A stretch of 64,000 nucleotides of DNA from positions 1 through 64,000 of the forward strand of contig NZXX01000009.1 of assembly GCA_002702065.1 (NCBI GenBank), in the 5' to 3' direction. Shown one piece after another: positions 33,649 to 40,815 of the stretch (the first letter of the stretch is position 1; each line of letters starts with the position of its first letter). This stretch comes from Anaerolineaceae bacterium. Its GTDB lineage: Bacteria > Chloroflexota > Anaerolineae > Aggregatilineales > Phototrophicaceae. The notes beneath the pieces are model-generated. The model saw nothing but the letters and a program-made list of their open reading frames with translations, was not told the origin of the DNA and made no database searches. The position numbers and the translations under genes are program-made.

Positions 33649-34914
33649 ATGCCGAAATTTCTCGGTGGCGAACGATGGCGGGTGCTGCAACTGCTGCTCA
33701 GCATCTGGGCGTTTGATTTCCTGCTGGTGATGCTGATGGCCCCGCCGATGCTCAACCCACCGCCGGAGGCCGTGCAGGAGTTATTTATGCTGATGGGCAT
33801 CTCCGGCAGTTTCAGCCTGCTGGTGGCGTGGCTGGTGTTCCGGCTCGGCCTCATCCGCTGGTTCCGCAGTTTGCGCTATGGCCTGCTGCTGCTGACCGTG
33901 CTGATCATCGGCGTCGTCTTTTTTAATGTCTGGTTTCTGGCACAGGCGATGTTCTTCGAATCGCACGACCTCAACCTGACGGCGATTGTGCTGATCTTCG
34001 CGGCGTGGACCGCGCTCGGCTGCGGCTATTTTATTTCAGTGGCTTTTACCCGGCGCATCATGACCGTAGCCCAGGGGGCAGACCGGCTGGCAGCGGGCGA
34101 TCTGGGGGCACGGGTGCCGGTGGATGGCAATGACGAAGTCGCCAGCCTGTCGCAAACCTTCAACATGATGGCGCAGCGGTTGCAGGATGCCGCCGAACAA
34201 AAGGAGCGCCTCGAACAGAGCCGCCGCGACCTGATCGCATGGGCCAGCCACGACCTGCGCACGCCGCTGGCATCACTGCAACTGGTGACGGATGCGCTGG
34301 TGGATGGCGTCGTTGATGACACAGCCACGCAGCAGCGCTACCTGCAAACGGCCCAGAAGGAAGTCGCCAATCTCAAGGAACTTATCAACGACCTGTTTGA
34401 GCTATCGCAGTTGGAAAGCGGCCATATCGACCTGAAGTTGCAGCAGACCTCGCTCAGTGATCTGCTCTCGGACACATTGAGTGCGATGCGGGCGATGGCG
34501 GAACGGCGCGGTGTGCGCCTCGACGGGCATGTCAGCCGCGATATTGACCCGGTGCTGATCGACCCCGAAAAAATCCAGCGCGTGCTGTATAACCTGCTGT
34601 CCAACGCCATCCGTCACACACCTGCCGGCGGAGAAGTGCTGCTGATGGCGGAAGTCACCGGCAGTGGGGTGCGCGTGACCGTGCGCGACAGCGGTGAAGG
34701 CATCGCCGTCGAAGACCTGCCGCACATCTTCGACCGCTTTTACCGGGGGGAACGTGCCCGCACGCGTGACAAGGAGGGCCTGCGCGGCGCGGGTCTGGGG
34801 CTGGCGATTGCCCGCGGCCTGATCGAAGCACATCGCGGCACTATCGAAGTCGACAGCCTGCCGGGCCAGGGGGCGCGGTTTAGTTTTACGCTGCCCCGTA
34901 CAGCACCGGTATAG
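33649..34914 (+). CDS. Sensor histidine kinase
   Basis: The 421-residue product has three to four N-terminal membrane helices (LLSIWAFDFLLVMLMAPPML; SLLVAWLVFRLGLI; LLLLTVLIIGVVFFNVWFLA), a HAMP domain (RRIMTVAQGADRLAAGDLGARVPV), a HisKA domain with phosphorylated His in ASHDLRTPLASL, and an HATPase domain with the N box (NLLSNAIRHT), DSGEGI and GAGLGLAI. GGAGGG lies upstream of ATG 33649. No response regulator gene is adjacent, so it is an orphan. It is divergent from the HEAT-repeat gene. Confidence 0.94.
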   Translation: MPKFLGGERWRVLQLLLSIWAFDFLLVMLMAPPMLNPPPEAVQELFMLMGISGSFSLLVAWLVFRLGLIRWFRSLRYGLLLLTVLIIGVVFFNVWFLAQAMFFESHDLNLTAIVLIFAAWTALGCGYFISVAFTRRIMTVAQGADRLAAGDLGARVPVDGNDEVASLSQTFNMMAQRLQDAAEQKERLEQSRRDLIAWASHDLRTPLASLQLVTDALVDGVVDDTATQQRYLQTAQKEVANLKELINDLFELSQLESGHIDLKLQQTSLSDLLSDTLSAMRAMAERRGVRLDGHVSRDIDPVLIDPEKIQRVLYNLLSNAIRHTPAGGEVLLMAEVTGSGVRVTVRDSGEGIAVEDLPHIFDRFYRGERARTRDKEGLRGAGLGLAIARGLIEAHRGTIEVDSLPGQGARFSFTLPRTAPV

Positions 34915-34968
34915 ACCAGTTACGGGCAAACACGCTGGTTTGCCCCTACGACCATCTATGGCACGAGG

Positions 34969-35799
34969 TCAGCAGTGCATGAGCGTCAGGACGGTAATCT
35001 CCGGGCGGACGCCGAAGCGCACAAATGGCGGAATCATGCCGATGCCCGCATTGACGTACACCTGCATATCACCTGCCCGGTTCAGCCCGGATACAAAATG
35101 CAGCCCATACGACGGCAGCACCGGCGTCCCGATGATGGGCAGGCGTACCTGACCGCCATGCGTGTGGCCGGAAAGCTGTAAGGCGAATCGTCCGGTCGGG
35201 GCGCTGAGGTGAGCAAAATCCGGCTCGTGTACCAGCAGAATAGCTGTGCCGTCATCCGGCAGCTGGTCGAGTACGGCGTCGAGGCAGTCATGCCCCTGCG
35301 CCACATCATCCACCCCGGTGAGGTGCAGGCTGGCCTCGCCCCGCCGCACCGTATGCACCCGGTTGCTGACATCAATCATGCCGGTTGCGCGCAGCACGCG
35401 CCGTACCCCATTGACCCCGTGATAGTAGTCATGATTGCCCATGACCGCGACGGTAGCATCACGCGGTTGCAACTGGCTCAGTGGCTCGATCAAATCCTCG
35501 CTGGCTTCGCCGGCAATGCGGTCGATAAAGTCCCCGGTAATGGCGATCAGATCAGGCCGGAGTATGTTGATCCACTTGACCGCCCGGTGCAGTTGTGGCC
35601 GGGTCATCCAGGACCCCATGTGCAGGTCACTGACATGGACGATGCGATAACCATAAAAAGCCGGGGGCAGGTTCGGCAGCCGGACCGCGACATGCCGGAC
35701 CACCAGCCGTTTTGGTTCGATCAAGTGGGCATAGGCCAGCGCACTGGCGGCGATCAACCCGGCCATGACGATGATGCGATTACGAGAGAGCAATGGCAT
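34969..35799 (-). CDS. Membrane-anchored metallophosphoesterase
   Basis: The 276-residue product has one N-terminal membrane helix (IIVMAGLIAASALAYAHLI) and a YkuE/YaeI-type calcineurin-like domain: HVSDLHMG, ITGDFID, MGNHDYYHG and GHTHGGQV. These motifs bind two metals. Members act on phosphodiesters such as UDP-diacylglucosamine or lipids at the membrane face; the substrate is not known here. It starts 39 bp after the AAA ATPase gene on the same strand, so the pair are probably co-transcribed. Confidence 0.93.
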   Translation of the reverse strand: MPLLSRNRIIVMAGLIAASALAYAHLIEPKRLVVRHVAVRLPNLPPAFYGYRIVHVSDLHMGSWMTRPQLHRAVKWINILRPDLIAITGDFIDRIAGEASEDLIEPLSQLQPRDATVAVMGNHDYYHGVNGVRRVLRATGMIDVSNRVHTVRRGEASLHLTGVDDVAQGHDCLDAVLDQLPDDGTAILLVHEPDFAHLSAPTGRFALQLSGHTHGGQVRLPIIGTPVLPSYGLHFVSGLNRAGDMQVYVNAGIGMIPPFVRFGVRPEITVLTLMHC

Positions 35800-35838
35800 G
35801 AAGCCGCCTGACTATTGATAAGTGTGCTATGTAGGGCG

Positions 35839-37149
35839 CTATTCGGGTGCGTCGCTGCCAGCCAGTGTGACCGTTGGCGCGGGTGGGCTGGTCGCCGCCG
35901 TTTCGGTCTGTGGTGTATTGCTGAGGCTGATGAGCAGCACCAGCGCCACCACCACAATCACCACCGCCGCGATAATCACCGGCAGGCGCACCGGCAGTTC
36001 CGGCACCGCCACCGCGCGCGCCGTACCCCGTATCGTGTTTTCCAGCAGCCAGGTTTGCAGCATGTGGCAGGTCAGCTCGATACCGCTGCTGCGCAGGACC
36101 ACCACTTCCCGATATTCCAGGCCGCGCAGGGCCGCATTCACGGCGGTCTGATCCAACGGGTAATCACTATCCAGCAGCCATGCCGCAATCACATCCGCCG
36201 TAATCGCCTTGAGTGGATCGTTATAGCGGATCTGGCTGAAGGCCACCAGCACAAACTGCTCAACATCCGTTGATTCTGCCCAGATGTTGGCGAGTTCCTC
36301 GATGCTGGCATGATACACGCCGGGCGTCAGGGTGCGGATGATCTGCGGCGTGATGGTGCGTTCGCCGGGGTGGGTGCCGTAATACTGGTAGATGTGATGG
36401 GCAAAGCGCTGTAACAACTGTGGATGCCCACCGGTCGAGCGCTGCACCGCCATAACGCTTTCATCCGGCACCACATACAAACCGGGATAGCGCAGCAGCC
36501 AGCCTGTCGCCTCGGTTGTCAGATACCCCAACCGCTGAATGTGGGCCGGGCTTACCAGTGGGTTGAGCTTGGTCAGATGATCTTCGCGTTCGGCAGCAAA
36601 AGTCAGCACGATGCGAAGCTGCGGATGCTGTTGCAGCAGGTCGTGGAAAAAGTCGAAGGTCGCGCCGTGCCAGCCCTCGCCGCTCTCTGCATCCAGCCAG
36701 ACATGCGCATCATCCATCAGCAGCACCAGCTTGCGATGGCTGCGAATAATCTGAAAGATGCCGGGCAGCCACGTCCCGGAAAACCAGTCTCGCAGAATCG
36801 GCGCGTCCGGGTCCGGCGATGGAATCCGCGAAATGGTAATATCCCGCTCGGCCAGCAGGTCGGCAACCGCATCGGTGATGGCTTGCAGCAGGGCGTTCTC
36901 GCTGCTCAGATCAACCAGCTTTAGCGGCAGATGCGCATGCACAAACTGATCATCAAACACCGAGTCGAATCGCTGGAGCAAGGCTGTTTTGCCCAGCCAG
37001 CGGCGGCCCATAAACACCAGCGCGGCGTTTGCTGCCGGGTCCTTCAGATACTGGTCGAGGCGTGCCAGTTCGTCCTGCCGCCCGGCAAACGGAGCCAGCG
37101 GGTCGCCAGGGTGATAGGGGTTGGGGTTGGCGGGTGTTGTCGCGTCCAT
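35839..37149 (-). CDS. STAND-like ATPase with C-terminal membrane anchor
   Basis: The 436-residue product has Walker A GRRWLGKTALL (about 48-58) and Walker B KLVLLMDDAHV, in a fold resembling archaeal-type and STAND AAA ATPases, followed by a winged-helix region (SIEELANIWAESTDVEQFVL) and a C-terminal membrane helix (VIIAAVVIVVVALVLLI) with a short Thr/Pro-rich outer tail. The Walker A has Arg-Arg-Trp-Leu between the glycines, unusual but compatible. It could be a membrane-tethered regulatory ATPase; the ligand and partner are unknown. It precedes the metallophosphoesterase gene. Confidence 0.8.
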   Translation of the reverse strand: MDATTPANPNPYHPGDPLAPFAGRQDELARLDQYLKDPAANAALVFMGRRWLGKTALLQRFDSVFDDQFVHAHLPLKLVDLSSENALLQAITDAVADLLAERDITISRIPSPDPDAPILRDWFSGTWLPGIFQIIRSHRKLVLLMDDAHVWLDAESGEGWHGATFDFFHDLLQQHPQLRIVLTFAAEREDHLTKLNPLVSPAHIQRLGYLTTEATGWLLRYPGLYVVPDESVMAVQRSTGGHPQLLQRFAHHIYQYYGTHPGERTITPQIIRTLTPGVYHASIEELANIWAESTDVEQFVLVAFSQIRYNDPLKAITADVIAAWLLDSDYPLDQTAVNAALRGLEYREVVVLRSSGIELTCHMLQTWLLENTIRGTARAVAVPELPVRLPVIIAAVVIVVVALVLLISLSNTPQTETAATSPPAPTVTLAGSDAPE

Positions 37150-37232
37150 GCAATCCAGTTTAATCGATATGCTTCACGCACGGCAAGCTTGGGGTTATAC
37201 TTTCTGGGGTTTAATCAACACATCGAGGTTTC

Positions 37233-37808
37233 ATGCAGAAAAATTCATCCTCACCACGCGCGCTGGCGCTGGTTGGTATGCCCGGTTCGGGCAAGACATC
37301 CTGTGCGGTTCACCTGCGAGCGCGGGGTTTTGCGCATTTTCGATTCGGCAGCATCATTGTGAACGAAGTAATCCGGCGCGGGCTGGAAGTCAACCCGGCC
37401 AATGAACGGCTGGTGCGCGAAGAGCTGCGTGCCAATGAAGGCATGAACGCGATCGCCCAGCGGGCACTGCCGCACCTGAAAGAAGCCCTGGCCACGCACG
37501 GCAGTCTGGTAATCGACGGCCTGTATGGCTTTGGCGAGTACAAGCTGCTGCAACGTGAACTGGGCGCAGCCATGACCGTCGTCGCCATTGTCAGCGCCCG
37601 CAACCAGCGTTACGAACGGCTGGCACAGCGGCCAGAGCGCCCCCTGACAGCTGATGAGGCTGAACAGCGGGATTACGATGAAATCGAAAAGCTGGAAAAA
37701 GGTGGCCCGATCGCGCTGGCGGACTATACCCTGCTCAACAACTCCACGTCCGAAGACCTGCTGCGGGCGCTGGATGAACTGACGGACCAGCTTGGCTTTT
37801 ATCCCTGA
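37233..37808 (+). CDS. P-loop kinase-like protein (UPF0200/dephospho-CoA kinase-like)
   Basis: The 191-residue product has Walker A LVGMPGSGKTS (about 15-25), the LVIDGLYGFGEYKLL second motif and an Arg-rich lid (ARNQRYERLAQRPERP). This order resembles the archaeal UPF0200 adenylate-kinase-like proteins and dephospho-CoA kinases, but the match is not strong enough to choose a substrate. GAGG precedes the ATG. Its last 10 bp overlap the CheR gene end on the other strand. Predicted cytoplasmic. Confidence 0.7.
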   Translation: MQKNSSSPRALALVGMPGSGKTSCAVHLRARGFAHFRFGSIIVNEVIRRGLEVNPANERLVREELRANEGMNAIAQRALPHLKEALATHGSLVIDGLYGFGEYKLLQRELGAAMTVVAIVSARNQRYERLAQRPERPLTADEAEQRDYDEIEKLEKGGPIALADYTLLNNSTSEDLLRALDELTDQLGFYP

Positions 37809-39178
37809 AGGCTGTCCAACTGCGCCTGAACAAGCGTTGCGAACGTCGCAACCGTCATATCGCTAAGGTCTGAAATGCGCGCTTCCGGCTTGAGTGCTTC
37901 GGCAATCGACTGCGCCGCCGCCCAGGCGCGTTGTGCGCGCAGCAAGTCACCGGTACGGGCGTACACGCTGCCGATCAGGAAGGTCGCCAGTGGATGATCG
38001 CGCTGGCAGTACAGCGCCGCCCGCAGCGCCTGTTCCGCCATTTTGTCCTCCCCGGCTTCGAGGTAAAGCGTCGCCCGCAGATAATGGGCATCGCTGAGCA
38101 GGCTGTTGCTGCGCAATGCCGCATCGAGGTGAGCATGGGCTTCGGGCAGGGCCTGCCGGCTGGCGAAAATGAAGGCCAGCAGCGTGCGAGCCTGCGCATG
38201 ATCCGGCTGATTGCTGAGCAGCTCGACCAGCAGGCGTTCGGCCTCATCCGGCTGATCATTGTGCACCGCCGTTAGGGCCTTGTGATACTGCTCGGCTGCG
38301 GCCCGCAGCGCATCATCAGCCGCCCTGGCCGGGGCGTGGGGCGTGTGCCGGCGCGTCACAGGTGTTGGCTGGGGCCGGGGGGATTTCTGGTAGAAAATCG
38401 CGTCATTAAAAACGTGCGTAATCCAGCGCTCTCGATGGGTACGCATTGCCTCCGACGGGCCGAGTATCAGCCAGCCACCGGGCGCCAGGACGTTATACAT
38501 ACTGGTTTCAACCTGCCCCATATAACCACGCGCCACGTAGATCAATACATTGCGGCACAGAATCAGGTCACAATTGGGCAGCGGCGGCTGGTCGAGCAGG
38601 TTGGCCTGCTGGAATGTGACCATGCGGCACACTTCTGGCCGGATGCGCCATTCGCCCTGGTTGATCTCGAAATAACGCTGGCGAATATGGGCCGGGCAGT
38701 GACGAAAAGCCCAGTCGCGATACAGGCCCGCCTGTGCCTGTTCGAGCGCCGCCGCGTTGATGTCCGTGCCGATCAGCCGGATGGTCCAGCGATTGAGATC
38801 CGGCAGTGTTTCGAGCAGGGTGATGGCGAGGGAATAGGGTTCCTCACCAGTCGCGCAGCCCGCACACCAGATATTGATCTCCAGCGAATGCGCTTCGCGG
38901 CGTTGTTTGATCAGCGGCAGCAGCACTTGGGATCGCAGCAGACGAAACATGCTGGCATCCCGAAAAAAGTAAGTCTCGCCAATGGTCAGCGCCTGAACAA
39001 CCGCCTGCCATTGCGGTGAGGAAACCGGACTTTGGCGCAGGGCCATACACAGCCCGGCCAGATCATTCCCGGCAACTTCATTCAGGATATGCTGCAAATC
39101 ATTGCGGAAGCGCGTGGCAACTGACAAGCCGGTGCGCTGCTCAATGAGGGCGCTTACTTCATCAAGCGGTGAAATCAT
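37799..39178 (-). CDS. CheR-type methyltransferase with TPR repeats
   Basis: The 459-residue product has a CheR N-terminal helical region, an AdoMet-binding domain with IWCAGCATGEEPYSLAI and LRLIGTDINAAAL type segments, and CRNVLIYV, as in chemotaxis receptor methyltransferases. The C-terminal third contains tetratricopeptide repeats (DEAERLLVELLSNQPDHAQARTLLAFI; PEAHAHLDAALRSNSLLSDAHYLRATL). No chemoreceptor, CheB or other che gene is in the window, so it may serve a non-flagellar signalling pathway. It is convergent with the P-loop kinase gene. Confidence 0.9.
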   Translation of the reverse strand: MISPLDEVSALIEQRTGLSVATRFRNDLQHILNEVAGNDLAGLCMALRQSPVSSPQWQAVVQALTIGETYFFRDASMFRLLRSQVLLPLIKQRREAHSLEINIWCAGCATGEEPYSLAITLLETLPDLNRWTIRLIGTDINAAALEQAQAGLYRDWAFRHCPAHIRQRYFEINQGEWRIRPEVCRMVTFQQANLLDQPPLPNCDLILCRNVLIYVARGYMGQVETSMYNVLAPGGWLILGPSEAMRTHRERWITHVFNDAIFYQKSPRPQPTPVTRRHTPHAPARAADDALRAAAEQYHKALTAVHNDQPDEAERLLVELLSNQPDHAQARTLLAFIFASRQALPEAHAHLDAALRSNSLLSDAHYLRATLYLEAGEDKMAEQALRAALYCQRDHPLATFLIGSVYARTGDLLRAQRAWAAAQSIAEALKPEARISDLSDMTVATFATLVQAQLDSLQG

Positions 39179-39184
39179 CGCAGG

Positions 39185-39751
39185 CTAGAGCAGTTCATCA
39201 AGTTGTGATTTGGCAATTTTGTAGGCGTAATTATCGCGCGCGGCAGCCAGTTTGCCCTCTTCGATGAGTTGAAGCACTTCGTCTTCGCTGACCTTCAAAT
39301 AGCGGGCCGCCTGCTTGAGGTTCATGACACTGGGGAATGTCTCGCGGCTGGGGGACGGACGAAAACCGGTCGTCGGAATCGTCACCGTGCGGGAGCGGCG
39401 CGGTTTGGCCGGGCTGTCTTTGCGGGCTTCGGCCTGAAGCTCCCCCAGGAAACCGGGCAAATGCGGCGCGCCGGGTGGGTCCGCGATGAGAATATAGGCA
39501 ATGCCAGCGGCAGCCACGATACCGATCAATTCGAGAATGGTGACCAGCCCCACCGCCGAAAACGCAGCGCTACCATTCGAACCGAACACCAGCGGGACGA
39601 TAAAATTCAAGAGCAGCAGCGTCACCACCGCCGGTAACGTCAGGATAACCCCCGCCGCCTTGACGTGGCGTCCTTCCGCTTTGACAGCACCGATTTCGAT
39701 ACGCCCCAGATAAAACAGAATAATACCGGCAATCATCAGGATTAAAGACAT
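39185..39751 (-). CDS. Membrane protein with C-terminal excisionase-like HTH
   Basis: The 188-residue product, started at 39751 with AAGGGG upstream, has three hydrophobic helices (LILMIAGIILFYLG; VILTLPAVVTLLLLNFIVPLVF; GLVTILELIGIVAAAGIAYILI), a linker, and a C-terminal helix-turn-helix of the excisionase/MerR-like HTH_17 type (LKQAARYLKVSEDEVLQLIEEGKLAAARDNYAYKI). This pairs a membrane region with a DNA-binding module, so it could be a membrane-bound regulator, although the HTH may instead bind protein. It lies 7 bp upstream of the CheR gene on the same strand. Confidence 0.72.
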   Translation of the reverse strand: MSLILMIAGIILFYLGRIEIGAVKAEGRHVKAAGVILTLPAVVTLLLLNFIVPLVFGSNGSAAFSAVGLVTILELIGIVAAAGIAYILIADPPGAPHLPGFLGELQAEARKDSPAKPRRSRTVTIPTTGFRPSPSRETFPSVMNLKQAARYLKVSEDEVLQLIEEGKLAAARDNYAYKIAKSQLDELL

Positions 39752-39885
39752 GTTGCGATCCCCTTCCCTCATTTCATGGGACCATTCTATTATCGCATGA
39801 TGAGGCCCTGATGAAAACTGTAGACTAAAGCGTAAACTCCGGGAAAATGCAGGCGTCAGACAAACAGAGAAAAGGAGGGTCTTTG

Positions 39886-40746
39886 ATGAAACGAACTATC
39901 TCTCTATATCTTTTCGCATTATTGACCAGCATGCTGTTGACGTCGGTACCCGTCATGGCACAGCCAGACACCGATCTGGAAACCGCGCTGGAGGCGATTC
40001 ACTTTCGCCCGATTGACGACATCGTGGATACCGAACTGATCGTCCAGAATTTCGCCAGCGATGGCACCGCCACCCTGCCCATTGAAACCCGCGTGCCGGT
40101 TGCCTGCACCCTGGTCTACGGCACCACCGAGGCATTCGGCCAGCTGACGCTCGATCAGGATATGGCCGGCGGCACCCACTCAGAGCATAATCCGCTGCTC
40201 ACAGGCTTGGAGCCGGAAACGACTTATTACTTCCGCGTTCAGGGCGTCGATGAAGAAGGCACCATTTACATCTCGGAAACCATGACGTTTACCACCCCGG
40301 CTATGGACGCCGAGCCGGTTGAAAATCTACTCTCGCCAGAACGGGGCGCTGAAGTCGTGGGCGTCAGCAGCAACTGGAATGGTCAGGCGGATGATGGCAG
40401 TTTTGGTGTGCTGCGGGCGCTGGATGGCAGCCCGAACACCGCCTGGTCGACCGATGGCGACGGCAATGAAGCGTGGGTGGAGATCAGGCTGGGGCAGCGG
40501 TCGGTTATCCAGCAGGTCGAGTTCTGGACACGTTACATGAGCGATGGCACCGCCCAGATTTATGAATTCACGGTAACCACCGACAGCGGCGACACGTATG
40601 GCCCCTTCAGCCTGCCAGACCCGAACCAGCCCTATACCTTTGATGTGGCATTCGAGGCGGAAACGCTGCGCTTCGATGTCACCGACAGCAGCGGCGGCAA
40701 TGTCGGCGCGGTGGAGATCGCTGTTTATGGGGAGCCGGTTGAATAG
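39886..40746 (+). CDS. Secreted fibronectin III/discoidin-domain protein
   Basis: The 286-residue product has a signal peptide (LYLFALLTSMLLTSVPVMAQ), then a fibronectin III-like domain (about 50-130; GLEPETTYYFRVQGVDEEGTIY) and a C-terminal discoidin/F5-8 type C domain (about 150-280; VLRALDGSPNTAWSTDGDGNEAWVEIRLG, VGAVEIAVYG). AAAGGAGGG lies upstream of 39886. It should be exported and bind surface polymers or glycans. The target is unknown. A terminator follows. Confidence 0.85.
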   Translation: MKRTISLYLFALLTSMLLTSVPVMAQPDTDLETALEAIHFRPIDDIVDTELIVQNFASDGTATLPIETRVPVACTLVYGTTEAFGQLTLDQDMAGGTHSEHNPLLTGLEPETTYYFRVQGVDEEGTIYISETMTFTTPAMDAEPVENLLSPERGAEVVGVSSNWNGQADDGSFGVLRALDGSPNTAWSTDGDGNEAWVEIRLGQRSVIQQVEFWTRYMSDGTAQIYEFTVTTDSGDTYGPFSLPDPNQPYTFDVAFEAETLRFDVTDSSGGNVGAVEIAVYGEPVE

Positions 40747-40772
40747 GGGTTTCAATCACATTGGCAGAATCA

Positions 40773-40799
40773 AAAAGGGCGACGTGCTGTCGCCCTTTT
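40773..40799. terminator. Bidirectional terminator
   Basis: An 11-bp stem AAAAGGGCGAC/GTCGCCCTTTT with a 5-base loop, with a T run on the minus strand too, lies between the convergent discoidin-type and SdrD_B genes. Confidence 0.85.
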
Positions 40800-40815
40800 G
40801 TGTGTTATGGATGTA

